Assembly: GCF_000503775.1 (NCBI RefSeq)
Contig: NZ_KI629785.1
Coordinates: forward strand, 1,696,182 to 1,760,181
DNA length: 64,000 nucleotides
Reading direction: 5' to 3'
Origin: Brevibacillus panacihumi W25
Lineage (GTDB): Bacteria > Bacillota > Bacilli > Brevibacillales > Brevibacillaceae
Below, piece after piece: positions 42,899 to 51,781 of this stretch; position 1 is the stretch's first letter, and the number at the start of each line of letters is the position of its first letter. Both the position numbers and the translations under genes were made by a program. The notes under the pieces are model-generated. The model saw nothing but the letters and a program-made list of their open reading frames with translations. It ran no database searches and was not told where the DNA came from.

Positions 42899-43675
42899 TC
42901 AGGTTGGCAATACGCGATGTTTCAATTGCGGGAATACCTCGCGAATATGTGAGATTTGCTGCAAATCAATTTCTGCCTTCAAAATGGTCTCTTGCTCTCC
43001 GGCCGAAGCGATGGTCACGCCCCATGGATCGACGATCTGGCTGTGGCCGCCCATCACTACGTTCTTGGTCGTGCCCACGCAGTTGGAAGAAATCAGATAG
43101 CATTGATTCTCCAAGGCGCGGGCCTGATTGAACAGATTCCAGTGGGCAAGACGCTGATGCGGCCAGCCCGAGGTGATCAACAGGATTTCCGCCCCCATGT
43201 CCACCTGCTTGCGGAACAGCTCCGGAAAACGCAAATCGTAGCAGGTGGCCAATCCGACGTTGCCAAACGCGGTTTTGACCACGCTGATCTCTTTGCCCGG
43301 CGTCAGCAATTGCCCTTCGGCTGAACCGTAGCGGAACAGGTGAATCTTGCGGTAGGTCCCGATCAAGTCCCCCTCCGGATTGAAAAACAGGCTGGTATTG
43401 TAATAGCTGTCGCCGTCTTTTTCTACAAAGCTGCCGGCGAACAGATGGGTCTGCAAAGCCTTTGCCTTTTTCGCAAACCGCTCCACATACGGCCCATCGA
43501 GCGGCTCGGCCTCGGCATGATAACGATCAAAGGAGAAGTAGCCGGTAGCCCAGATCTCCGGTAGCAGAATCAGATCCGTACCCGCCAATCCGTCCAGCAT
43601 CGCCTCTACGCGTTCGATGCGCTGCTCCTTGCTCTCCGTATCCTTGATCTCCACTTGAATCGACGCAACCTTCAT
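42899..43675 (-). CDS. Carbon-nitrogen hydrolase (nitrilase superfamily)
   Basis: This is a 258-residue amidase of the nitrilase fold. With the ATG at 43675 the catalytic residues are E40 (LLPEIWATGY), K110 (GTYRKIHLF) and C145 (GLATCYDLRFPELFR). The size and the ATCYDLRFPEL motif are close to omega-amidase/YafV-type branches, which hydrolyse amides of dicarboxylates. GGGGATGGCGATC precedes the ATG; an ATG at 43684 is also in frame but too close to the ribosome site. It starts 19 bases after hpaB. In this operon it probably removes ammonia from an amide intermediate. Confidence 0.88.
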   Translation of the reverse strand: MKVASIQVEIKDTESKEQRIERVEAMLDGLAGTDLILLPEIWATGYFSFDRYHAEAEPLDGPYVERFAKKAKALQTHLFAGSFVEKDGDSYYNTSLFFNPEGDLIGTYRKIHLFRYGSAEGQLLTPGKEISVVKTAFGNVGLATCYDLRFPELFRKQVDMGAEILLITSGWPHQRLAHWNLFNQARALENQCYLISSNCVGTTKNVVMGGHSQIVDPWGVTIASAGEQETILKAEIDLQQISHIREVFPQLKHRVLPT

Positions 43676-44756
43676 GATCGCCATCCCCTTTCCCTTATTC
43701 CGGCAAGCCGTAGCTGTCGAGGAATCGATTGACCAGCTTCAGCGGCTCTTCATAACCGTAATTGCGGAATGCGTACCCGCGCACAACGAACGGAGCGCCA
43801 TTGTAGAACAATTCGTATTGCTGATGGCGTCCGCCAAATTCGGAGCCAACGATATCCCAGGCAAGTTTGAAGAGTTTGACTTTTTCCTCGGTGCTTGCAT
43901 TCGATGAGCGAATGTACTTGCGAATATCGTCCTTGGTTTCCGGGTTGATCATTTCCTTGTACGAGGACGGCACCTGTAGAACGCCCCCGCCGGCCAATTC
44001 GCGAATGATGGAGATGATTCGCGGATAGATAGCGTCCTGCATCCCGACTACACCGTACAAGAAGCGCGGATGAGGCTTGGCGATGCCTTTGTGATCGATG
44101 AGGCAGTTGTACTCGGAGGCATAAAGGCTGCCCTCTACCTGGGCTGCGATAGACGCCAGCTCCCCCAATTTTTCCTGAACCTGCGGGAACTTGTCGGTTC
44201 CGTTCATTTCCGTCATTTTGCGGGCAACGCCCAACAGGAATTTCAGCTTGGTGACAAAACGGATCTGCGCTTGCGTATTGCCCAGGATATGAGCAGGCGT
44301 CTCATGGAATTGCGCCCGGGTCAGCTCGATGTTTTTATAGACAAAAATCTGTTCCCACGGAATAAAGACATCCTCGAAAACAACCAGCGCGTCACTCTCG
44401 TCATAGCGGGTCGACAATGGATAGTCGAAGGTGCTCGGCTTATCCTGCGCGAAGCTGGGACGGGCGTAGAACTTGAGGCCCGGCGCATCGATCGGCACCA
44501 CGAAGGACAGTGCATAATCCTCGTCTCCAGGACGCAGCGGCGTGATGCAGCTTACAAACAGATGATTGGAGACTGCGGAGCTGGTGCCCAGCATTTGCGA
44601 GCCGCGCACGACGATACCGTCAGGCCGCTCTTCATAGACGCCGACTGGCAGGTATTTTTCCTCTTGCTCATGAGCCGCTTTGCTGCGGTCGATTTGCGGC
44701 GGGATGATGACATAGGTTACGAACAAGTCCTGATCGCGGGCCATTTTGTAATAATT

Positions 44757-46314
44757 GAATCAATTTCATAATTACCCATCTTAAAAATATACAGACTGTC
44801 CCAATCTCTTCTTTATCCTTTTTTAAAAACTAAGCTGCGACTGGCTTCTTGTTTTCCAGTGCGTTACGAATCCGATCTGTAGATAATTTGGCGGCATTAT
44901 AAACAAGAATGACCAAATCAAAATGGACTTTAGCCCTCTTTCCTGTACGATAGCGTACGTTGTTCAGTTGGAAAAATTCTTTCAAATAGGCATTCACTCG
45001 CTCGACAGCTGTTCGTTGGTCATAAAGTTCTTCCCACGTTTTTGTCCCTCTGGCAGGAGCCGTATACTTCCGAAGATCCGTTTCGGCCTTGATTTTATAA
45101 ACTTTTTGGCAGAGGGAATCTTGAGCCAGAGGACAGTCTTTGCATTCCTTTGGACGCACAAATTTCAGTGTTTTGTACTTCTTGTCATAACTGTCGTAAC
45201 GATAGGAGTGCTCTCGGACACATGTGGGAGCAAAGTGCTGGTCGAACCCAACCATTTCTCCTTCATTCCGCTTGTTGTAAGCAATGATAGCATTAGCATC
45301 CATTCGACTGATTTGCTGGTAAATTGGTCTGTAGTCATACCCTGCATCCATGATTCCATAATTTATACGATCCGGCAGGATCGTCTGAACTCCTTTGAGC
45401 AAAGGAATCGCCGCTTTTCCATCATTCATACTTCCAGAGGACATAAGGGAACGAAGAATGTATTGACTTTTCGTGCCGACAGCGAGATGTGCTTTGTACC
45501 CGTACCAAAACACGTTTTTTCCTTCACTATTTTTCTTGATTCCCCAGTCAGGCTGTAAAGGGACATGGGTCAGGAGCTCTTCCAATGGGGCATCCAGTTG
45601 AGTTGCAATAGTTTTCTCGTATAAGGACTTTTGGGCTTCTTCTTCTTGCCTTTTCTTGTCGTATATTTCTTTTTCTGCTTTCGTTTTACGTCCGCGTTTC
45701 TTCGGTTCTGCCTTTGGCTTTTTTTCCTTTGCTACTCCACGATCACGAGATTCAAAATGGGTCGCATCCAAAGCAACCGCTTCATCATCAACGAATCCTT
45801 CTTGAATCGCTTGGAGCAATAACGTGTCTTGAACCTTCTCGAGAAGTGTTGTTTCAGAAAGCTTCTGAACAAGACGCGAGTACGATGCCTCAGAAGGAAG
45901 GCTGTCGGAAACCAGAAAACCGCATTCCAATCGAAAGATAAAGTCATGTTTAAGCCGTTTCCGTAAATCTTTCACGGTTGGAATCCGTTCTACGATTCGA
46001 GCGACCAAAGAATACAGCATAGCAGCATAATTCAACTCAGTAGGAGCTCCATAGATCGACTTTTTGGAGATAACACAAAGAATCGGATCGATGTCAAGGG
46101 TGGAAAAAATCGCTCCAAATCGTTTGGGAGGTTCTAAATCGAATAATTCTTGTATATCAAACAGGCTTCCTTGTCTTATAATGGACATTGGGAGTCACCT
46201 CCAGTTCTCATAAGTTTTGGTTGCACTTAACTTATTAGAGATTTGGGGAGGTACTCCTTTTTCTATGCTCAAAAAACCTTGAGCCCGTAGGGCTCTAATT
46301 TATGAAATTGATTC
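44757..46314 (-). mobile_element. Insertion sequence, 1558 bases, in hpaB (IS1182-like)
   Basis: The ends are perfect inverted repeats of at least 15 bases: GAATCAATTTCATAA at 44757 and its complement ending at 46314. The 4-base target AATT is duplicated at 44753-44756 and 46315-46318. One transposase gene fills the element in the same orientation as the disrupted gene. The intact ends, open transposase and exact duplication indicate a recent insertion. Confidence 0.92.
44830..46188 (-). CDS. DDE transposase, IS1182-like family
   Basis: This is a 452-residue transposase of the DDE (RNase H-like) type. The N-terminal region (DUF772-like) has YSLVARIVERIPTVKDLRKR and SEASYSRLVQKLSE. The first catalytic Asp lies in VALDATHFESRDRG, the second in GIMDAGYDY, and the Glu probably in RTAVERVNAYLKEF. 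A Lys/Arg/Glu-rich linker (residues about 150-190) is inserted between strands. A cysteine cluster (CKDCPLAQDSLC) precedes the C-terminal part, as in IS1182/IS1182-like elements. The frame is intact and starts at the ATG at 46188 after GGAGGTGACTCCC. Confidence 0.88.
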   Translation of the reverse strand: MSIIRQGSLFDIQELFDLEPPKRFGAIFSTLDIDPILCVISKKSIYGAPTELNYAAMLYSLVARIVERIPTVKDLRKRLKHDFIFRLECGFLVSDSLPSEASYSRLVQKLSETTLLEKVQDTLLLQAIQEGFVDDEAVALDATHFESRDRGVAKEKKPKAEPKKRGRKTKAEKEIYDKKRQEEEAQKSLYEKTIATQLDAPLEELLTHVPLQPDWGIKKNSEGKNVFWYGYKAHLAVGTKSQYILRSLMSSGSMNDGKAAIPLLKGVQTILPDRINYGIMDAGYDYRPIYQQISRMDANAIIAYNKRNEGEMVGFDQHFAPTCVREHSYRYDSYDKKYKTLKFVRPKECKDCPLAQDSLCQKVYKIKAETDLRKYTAPARGTKTWEELYDQRTAVERVNAYLKEFFQLNNVRYRTGKRAKVHFDLVILVYNAAKLSTDRIRNALENKKPVAA

Positions 46315-46769
46315 AATTGAGAACATTTTGCTTAAATTGCTCACCACCGCGTTCAAACACCTCGGGATGCCCAGCGAAGGATGCCAGGAAGCTCGCTACG
46401 TGGTCGGGGCTTCTTCCGGCAAATCCGTTAGTCGCTTCGGCCCACTTGGTCAGAGCAATGCGGCGCTCTGCCAGATCTTCGCGGCTGCGTGGGATCTTGT
46501 AGGCGATGTTTGCTTTGGTGCCATCTTCGGTTAGATACGTCATTCCGTTGGCTTCATCGGCTGCCATGTCATACAGACTTGCAAACGTTTTCACAATTCC
46601 GCTGAATGCAGGATGGGTTGTGATGTCGGAAACTCGCTCCCCATTGATGTAGATGCAACGATTGTCTTTCAATGAAGCGATGTATTCTGCACCCGTTCTT
46701 ACCACGGCTCTCTCCCTCTCTTTGCAAATCATTTTAATTTTCTGTACAGGAATACTGCGTTATGTGTTG

Positions 46770-46807
46770 TGTATACATTAAATGGCCTAAAAAAAAATTT
46801 AGTGCAA
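46770..46807 (-). promoter_or_regulatory. Promoter and GntR-type operator upstream of hpaB
   Basis: The palindrome TGTATACA (46770-46777) overlaps a plausible promoter on the minus strand: TTGCAC (46802-46807), a 19-base spacer and TTTAAT (46777-46782). The same eight-base palindrome, with similar flanks, occurs at the gntR promoter. Confidence 0.6.
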
Positions 46808-47245
46808 GGCTCCTCGAATCTCATCATCCAGTTGTTTGACCAGTTCTGGCTTGTATGTTTTCACAAAAGCCGGTTCCTGCACGATCTTCCCGCCGTAAAA
46901 CATGATGTCTCGCAGTTCTTTTACCTTGACCTCGATGAGCGCCATCTTGAGCGTAAGTTCTTCCGTTTTGCGAACCTTCACCGCTGCTTCCCCGCTGATC
47001 GAATACGAGGTTTCCAGGCCGATGAAGTTCAGGACGACTCGCGGATCCTGGTCGATAATCTTGACGAAGTCTGACTTGCTGTCGATTGCAAAGCGAATCG
47101 TACGCTCATCGATGGCATACACCCAGGAGAGCGCCGTCGAATAGATCTGCTTGCTTTCCGGCTCCACGGCGCTCAAAAATACCACGGTCTGTCCCTGCAA
47201 TACCCCGGCCAACTCCTTCGAAAGCTGGGTTTCTACCTTTGCCAT
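46799..47245 (-). CDS. Pyridoxamine 5'-phosphate oxidase-like FMN-binding protein
   Basis: This is a 148-residue split-barrel flavoprotein. The features are VVFLSAVEPESKQIYSTALS with the FMN-binding strand-turn, IRFAIDSKSDFVKIIDQDPR, and VVLNFIGLETSYSISGEA. It could reduce flavin for the HpaB-type oxygenase or act as a stand-alone FMN enzyme; the first is suggested by position. It follows gntR by 16 bases on the same strand and its last codons overlap the hpaB -35 element. The AGGGAGGGAAAGCAG ribosome site precedes the ATG at 47245. Confidence 0.75.
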   Translation of the reverse strand: MAKVETQLSKELAGVLQGQTVVFLSAVEPESKQIYSTALSWVYAIDERTIRFAIDSKSDFVKIIDQDPRVVLNFIGLETSYSISGEAAVKVRKTEELTLKMALIEVKVKELRDIMFYGGKIVQEPAFVKTYKPELVKQLDDEIRGALH

Positions 47246-47261
47246 ATGTCTGCTTTCCCTC

Positions 47262-47927
47262 CTACTCCTCCCATCCGCGCAACGAGCTTTTGGTTTTGGC
47301 GAGATGGTCGATGATGCTAGCCGCTGCCTGAAGTGCGTCCTTGTCGCTCAACGCTTGAATGATTGTCCGGTGCTCCTGCAGCACCTCGTTCATCCGATTT
47401 TTCTTTTTCACCGCTTGCAAACCAATCAGGGTGCTGAGATTGTGCAGGTTCACCAAAATCTGCTCGACCAATTCATAGTTTGCCAGCCTGGTAAGCGTGA
47501 GGTGAAATTCCTGATCGAGACTGATAAAGGAGACTTCATCCCCATTGTTCATCGCTTCTTCCTGCTCAGCACAAATTTCCTTAAGCATTTCAATCTGCTG
47601 CTGCGTAATCGTGGAAGCTAGCTTTTGGATCACTTCGCTTTCAATGGATTTACGCAAAAGAAAGATTTGCTCCATTTCGTTCTTGGTCACCTTGCGAACC
47701 TTGAGTCCTTTTCGCGGAATGGAGATGATCAAGCCTTCCTTCAACAGATCCTGAAGGGATTCTCGAACAGGGGTTCTGGAGGTATTCAGAGTCTCTGCCA
47801 GCTTGACCTCGGTGAAAATCTCGTCAGCCAAAATGCGTCCGGTCAGGATGGCGCTTTTAATCTCCTTGTACACTCGCTCTTTGGTTGTCTCTTCTTTAAT
47901 AATGGGATTTAAATTGAATCGATTCAT
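47262..47927 (-). CDS. GntR-family (FCD) transcriptional regulator
   Basis: This is a 221-residue regulator with an N-terminal winged helix (LAETLNTSRTPVRESLQDLL) and an all-helical FCD ligand-binding domain (about 80-215). In the latter, FISLDQEFHLTLTRL and EHRTIIQAL provide Asp/His ligands expected for a metal-assisted carboxylate site. The ATG at 47927 is preceded by AGGTGGAAAGA. It has its own promoter with a TGTATACA palindrome, so autoregulation and control of the hpaB-TRAP operon are likely. The frame open further upstream is not coding. Confidence 0.9.
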   Translation of the reverse strand: MNRFNLNPIIKEETTKERVYKEIKSAILTGRILADEIFTEVKLAETLNTSRTPVRESLQDLLKEGLIISIPRKGLKVRKVTKNEMEQIFLLRKSIESEVIQKLASTITQQQIEMLKEICAEQEEAMNNGDEVSFISLDQEFHLTLTRLANYELVEQILVNLHNLSTLIGLQAVKKKNRMNEVLQEHRTIIQALSDKDALQAAASIIDHLAKTKSSLRGWEE

Positions 47928-47974
47928 TCTTTCCACCTTGCTACAAGAGCCGCCTTTCTGTTGGGGCTTTGTTT

Positions 47975-48013
47975 TATGTATACATAATACTTTATACCGT
48001 GTTCGTTCGTCAA
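47975..48013 (-). promoter_or_regulatory. gntR promoter with overlapping TATGTATACATA operator
   Basis: On the minus strand TTGACG (48008-48013), an 18-base spacer and TATTAT (47984-47989) form a strong promoter. The perfect 12-base palindrome TATGTATACATA (47975-47986) overlaps the -10 and start site, as expected for repression. Confidence 0.7.
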
Positions 48014-48052
48014 TAAAGAGTTTGAAAATTCCCGTAAAGGGGAGGCCATCCG

Positions 48053-48684
48053 TCAATTTATCTCCGGAATTGCCTCTCCCTCTTCTGCCAGCGCACGCTG
48101 CTGCTGATGCTCTCTCACGGCTTTCAACCCGCTCGTCACAGCCACGAACATCACCAGGTAAAACAGTGAGACTAAGACCTCGAACCCGGTCGTCCATAGA
48201 AGCAGACTGATCGAATACTCTTCGTCCATTAACAGCCTCCGGTTCAGGAAGCTGTAGATCATATGGGAGAAGTAGTAAAACGGAATGAATGTACGTATTC
48301 TCACCGCATGTCTTACGGTACTGGCATCGAGATGCATCAGAAAACGGGACATGTTCGAATATACGGTCCACAGTCCAACTATGTTATAGAACGGGATCAA
48401 GATCCGACACAGGGCCCCGCCAGGAGTGATGGGATAATTCGGAGCGATCTCGTTGTATTCCTTATGCACAAGAAAAATCCAGCCCAAAAACAGGATGGTC
48501 ATAATTATCGCCGAAATATGGTAAATACGCCAACCAGGATGTCGATCGTCAAAATGAAATCCAAATAAAACTCCTCGTCCCACGCTTCCACCAGGCTGAG
48601 AAGAAAACTGACCGTAGAGCTCGCCAAGCCCACAATCAAAAAGACGAATAAATACTTCCCCCATGAATCCACTCTATCTTGCAT
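48053..48684 (-). pseudogene. Frameshifted DUF4328-like membrane protein
   Basis: The gene starts at the ATG at 48684 with a perfect AGAGGAG site seven bases upstream (MQDRVDSWGKYLFVFLIVG). It runs 59 codons to a stop at 48505, then continues in another frame with SAIIMTILFLGWIFLVHKE to the end at 48053. One extra T near 48510-48520 would join the two into about 210 residues with at least four hydrophobic helices. The segment GALCRILIPFYNIVGLWTVY resembles DUF4328 integral membrane proteins of unknown function. It is either a real mutation or a sequencing error in a short T-run. Confidence 0.65.
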
Positions 48685-48708
48685 CGATTTGCTCCTCTTC
48701 TCTATTCT

Positions 48709-49479
48709 TTACGGCAAATTGGATAAATACTCCAACGCCTCATCCAGTGTTTCTACCGGGACGATCTTCATGTTCGGATTCACCGTATGCTTGTATTGCT
48801 CCGCTTCTTTTTGATTGCTCTCCCCTTCATAATACAAGGAGTAGACTTCCTCGTCTTTAGGCAGCAAAAAATGGGTTACTCCGTGCTCTTCGGCGGTCAA
48901 CAGCTTTTCTTTGATTCCATCAATGGAGCCGACTGTACCATCGAACTCCATCGTGCCTGTTCCGGCGATCTTGTATTTGCCTCCTTGCGAAAAATCAATT
49001 CCGCTCTCTTCCTCCACAAGCCCGATGGCGACCATCAGACCGAAAGAATCCCCGTGATATTCGGCTGCTTGGTCCAGGATGTGGGAATACTTCTCGTCTT
49101 GCGAACTGTCGATTTCCTCCGAATAGCCCGAAGCCTCGAGCGCATTGGAGATCACGACCTCCTTGTAGACATCCCCCATCTCTTCCTCTTCCCATTCCCT
49201 CTCCGCCGGGGTCATAGGCTGAAATCGGACTGGCCGGTCATTGCCGAAATACTCCATTTGCACCAGGAATTTTTCCAGGTTGTTGTTCGTGACGCCGCCT
49301 TCGATATACGTAAAATAAACATTTCCATCAATGCCCAAGTCCTGTATCGGAACGATATCGCCTGTCGCATAAAAGCTTTCATAGCGCGGATACCCAAGCA
49401 AAAGGGTCACCAACGTCGGGATCGCCAACAGCCCCGCCACGACCCATTTTTCTTTTTTGGTAAACTTCAAATTCATCAC
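48709..49479 (-). CDS. Membrane-anchored Lon-like (S16) protease domain protein
   Basis: This is a 256-residue protein with one N-terminal membrane helix (about 12-30) and a C-terminal Lon-type proteolytic domain. The candidate catalytic dyad is S145 in YHGDSFGLMVAIGL and K192 in GSIDGIKEKLLTA, following the Lon core motif KIAGTGTMEFDGTVGSI. It looks like YlbL-type proteins but lacks a clear PDZ domain and is about 80 residues shorter. The active domain should face outside the cytoplasm. It starts at ATG 49479 with CAGGTG upstream. The function is unknown. Confidence 0.7.
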   Translation of the reverse strand: MMNLKFTKKEKWVVAGLLAIPTLVTLLLGYPRYESFYATGDIVPIQDLGIDGNVYFTYIEGGVTNNNLEKFLVQMEYFGNDRPVRFQPMTPAEREWEEEEMGDVYKEVVISNALEASGYSEEIDSSQDEKYSHILDQAAEYHGDSFGLMVAIGLVEEESGIDFSQGGKYKIAGTGTMEFDGTVGSIDGIKEKLLTAEEHGVTHFLLPKDEEVYSLYYEGESNQKEAEQYKHTVNPNMKIVPVETLDEALEYLSNLP

Positions 49480-49619
49480 CTGTCAGGAGGATTCTTTTTA
49501 CAGATTATATTAGAAACACTAGGCTTATCGCCAGATCAAATAGCGAAAGCCTTCGTTTTTCTTATACTTTCATCCTTTATCGCGTCAGCGAAGTTTATTT
49601 TCTGAAAGTACAATTAAAT

Positions 49620-49650
49620 GACCCGAGACTGAAAGCCCCGGGCCTCTTCC
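49620..49650 (-). terminator. Weak hairpin after the SolA-like gene
   Basis: GACCCGAG and CCCCGGGCC form an imperfect GC-rich stem followed on the minus strand by a short AT tract. It may end transcription of the SolA-like gene. Confidence 0.35.
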
Positions 49651-49681
49651 TACCGATATGAATCTCCTGCGACATTCATTC

Positions 49682-50812
49682 CTACTGAAAACGGCTCAGG
49701 GAGAACGCTGAGATGTCCATCCTTGCCTTCCCTTGCAGGCTTACCTGCATCGCGATCTCCCCGATGGCGCTGGCAAACTTGAAGCCATGAGCGGAACAGG
49801 CTGAGACGAGCAGCACATGATCATGCTCGGGATGACGATCAATAATAAAATCATGGTCCGGCGTCCAGGTCACAAGGCACACCTGCCCACGCTTGCTCTG
49901 TCGGGAAACGGCCGGGAAAAAACGCTCTACCATCTGCGCCAATTCTCCCTCATCGTCCGGTTCCGCGCCAAACTCCCTGTTGGCCTCGTCAGGGTCTACT
50001 TCCCTCCCCGCATCGTGACTGCCGATCTTCAGGCCCGAGCCTTGAATGCTGGGAAACCCGTAGAAGCGTTCACCCGGCAAATCCATGAAATACGATGGGA
50101 AATGACCTAGCCCGTACAGGGACTCGTCCGCTTCGTACCAAACGGCGGTTTTGCGGAAGGGCTGCAGAGGAATAGACAGCTCGCGCAGCAAGGAGCCTGT
50201 CCACGGACCGGCCGTTACAATCAGCCGAGCTGCATGGACATCTCCTTTATCCGTATGCACCGTCACGCTGTTTGGCTGATAGGTGATCCGATGCGCTCGC
50301 GTGTTTGTCCAAAGCGTTGCCCCGTGCTGCTGCGCCACTTTTCGATAAGCGCGGATGCACGCTTCGCTGTACAGCAGCCCGGAATTCGGTTCGAAGGCGC
50401 CAATCAGTTCATCATCGATCCGAATGCCCGGCCAGCGTCTCCGTACTTCTTCCGCTTGCAAAACCTCCAGCGGCAGGGAAAATTCCCGCGAGCTTGCGAT
50501 TTCCTCTGTGATAAAAGCAGAATCCATGTTGCCCAATCCCAGCACGCCCGTCTTTTCGAACAGGCGCGTCCCGGTTTCTTGCTCCAGTTCATGCCACAGC
50601 TTCTGGGCGTGCAGCACCAATGGCACATATTTCTTCCCTTCGCCGTATGCATGCCGGATCATCCGCGTATCCCCGTGATGGCTCCCCTGCTGGTGCGGAG
50701 GGTCAAAGGCATCGATCAGCAGGACGCTTGCTCCCTGTTTGGCGATACATGCTCCTGCAGCCATCCCCATCGAACCAGCACCCAGGACAATAACATCGTA
50801 GCTTGGATTCAT
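49682..50812 (-). CDS. solA: N-methyl-L-tryptophan oxidase / monomeric sarcosine oxidase family
   Basis: This is a 376-residue flavoprotein oxidase that demethylates N-methyl amino acids, giving formaldehyde and H2O2. The FAD motif is VIVLGAGSMGMAAGACIAK. The covalent FAD cysteine is probably the one in GQVCLVTWTPDHDFIIDRHP, which aligns with the CxxT..DxxFIID region of sarcosine oxidases. HHGDTRMIRHAYGEGKKYVP is the typical second flavin segment. Substrate choice between sarcosine and N-methyltryptophan cannot be made from sequence. It is 110 bases downstream of the metQ gene but separated by a terminator. Confidence 0.88.
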   Translation of the reverse strand: MNPSYDVIVLGAGSMGMAAGACIAKQGASVLLIDAFDPPHQQGSHHGDTRMIRHAYGEGKKYVPLVLHAQKLWHELEQETGTRLFEKTGVLGLGNMDSAFITEEIASSREFSLPLEVLQAEEVRRRWPGIRIDDELIGAFEPNSGLLYSEACIRAYRKVAQQHGATLWTNTRAHRITYQPNSVTVHTDKGDVHAARLIVTAGPWTGSLLRELSIPLQPFRKTAVWYEADESLYGLGHFPSYFMDLPGERFYGFPSIQGSGLKIGSHDAGREVDPDEANREFGAEPDDEGELAQMVERFFPAVSRQSKRGQVCLVTWTPDHDFIIDRHPEHDHVLLVSACSAHGFKFASAIGEIAMQVSLQGKARMDISAFSLSRFQ

Positions 50813-50860
50813 ATCGATCCCATCCTTTCACTCTGTTTGAAAGATTCTCAAAATGATGCT

Positions 50861-50894
50861 GAAAAAAAGGTCCCCTCCTGATAGGAAGAGACCT
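50861..50894 (-). terminator. Terminator after metQ-like gene
   Basis: On the minus strand AGGTCTCTTCCT and AGGGGACCT form a stem followed by seven T residues. Confidence 0.78.
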
Positions 50895-50923
50895 GTATGA
50901 AAGGCTGTATCATTCACGTCCGA

Positions 50924-51781
50924 TTACCAGGCAGCTACCATGGAATCGCCGTATTTTTCTTCCACAAACTTTTTCACTTCGTCAGATTGATAAGCTTTCA
51001 CCAGTTTTTGGAAGACAGGCTTATCCTTATCCGCTTCGCGAACTGCGATGATGTTCACCCATGGAGAATCTTTTGGCTCCATGTAGATGGCATCTTTCGT
51101 AGGAACCAGTCCCGCTTCGATCGCAAAGTTGGTATTGATGACCGCAGCAGCCAGATTGCCCAGTGTTTTCGGGATGAAAGCAGCATCCAGCTCTTTGAAT
51201 TGCAGGTTTTTCGGATTTTCTGCGATGTCGAGGACAGTTGCTTTGACGCCTTTGCCCTCTTTCAGCTTGATCAAGCCAGCACTCTCAAACAGAATCAAAG
51301 CACGTGCGCCATTGGTCGGGTCGTTAGGCAGACCTACGATGTCTCCTTCTTTCAGTTCGGAGATGTCTTTGATTTTTTCAGAGTAGATCCCGATTGGGAA
51401 GTTGAGAGTATTCGCCAGCTTCACGATGTGCGTGCCGTGGTTGGCATTGAATTCTTCCAGGTAAGGCACGTGTTGGAACGCGTTGGCGTCCAGATCGCCT
51501 TTTTCCAGTGCTTTGTTCGGCAGAATATAGTCGTTGAAAGGTACCAGGTCCAGGGTCAGGCCGTCTTTTGCCGCGACTTCCTTGGCCACTTTCCAGATCT
51601 CTTCCTCCGAGCCGGACATGACGCCGATTTTCAATGTTTCATTCTGTTGTTCAGCTGCCGGGGCGTTGCCTTCCGAAGCTCCTGTGTTGGTTTGCGGAGC
51701 CGCTTGCTGTCCGCCGCCGCAACCTGTTACCACCAGAGCCATGACCAGACCCATGAACAGAGACAGATACGATTTCTTCAT
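50924..51781 (-). CDS. metQ: MetQ/NlpA-family substrate-binding lipoprotein (orphan)
   Basis: This is a 285-residue lipoprotein of the NlpA/MetQ family that normally binds D/L-methionine for a MetNI importer. The lipobox is VVTGC. The fold landmarks are LKIGVMSGSEEEIWKVAKEV, DANAFQHVPYLEEFN, IGIYSEKIKDISELKEGD, GLPNDPTNGARALILFES and ALVNTNFAIEAG-like INTNFAIEAG. The ATG at 51781 follows GTGGGGGAAATTC. No permease or ATPase genes are next to it, so it either uses a remote MetNI pair or binds another ligand. It has its own terminator. Confidence 0.85.
   Translation of the reverse strand: MKKSYLSLFMGLVMALVVTGCGGGQQAAPQTNTGASEGNAPAAEQQNETLKIGVMSGSEEEIWKVAKEVAAKDGLTLDLVPFNDYILPNKALEKGDLDANAFQHVPYLEEFNANHGTHIVKLANTLNFPIGIYSEKIKDISELKEGDIVGLPNDPTNGARALILFESAGLIKLKEGKGVKATVLDIAENPKNLQFKELDAAFIPKTLGNLAAAVINTNFAIEAGLVPTKDAIYMEPKDSPWVNIIAVREADKDKPVFQKLVKAYQSDEVKKFVEEKYGDSMVAAW

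Larger units (their letters stand above)
43695..46705 (-). pseudogene. hpaB: HpaB-type flavin-dependent monooxygenase gene disrupted by an insertion sequence
   Basis: The two halves encode a 4-hydroxyphenylacetate 3-hydroxylase family protein. The 5' part (46319-46705, GTG start after GAGGGAGAGAGCC) covers VVRTGAEYIASLKDNR to FKQNVLN. The 3' part (43695-44756) continues with YYKMARDQDLFVTYVIIPPQ to the C-terminus at NRFLDSYGLPE. Removing the IS and one AATT copy leaves 1449 bases, an exact open frame for 482 residues, the family length. Characteristic segments include HLFVSCITPLRPGDEDYA and FIPWEQIFVYKN. Such enzymes use FADH2 from a separate reductase; the FMN-binding gene upstream may supply it. 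The current allele cannot make the full protein. Confidence 0.92.
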
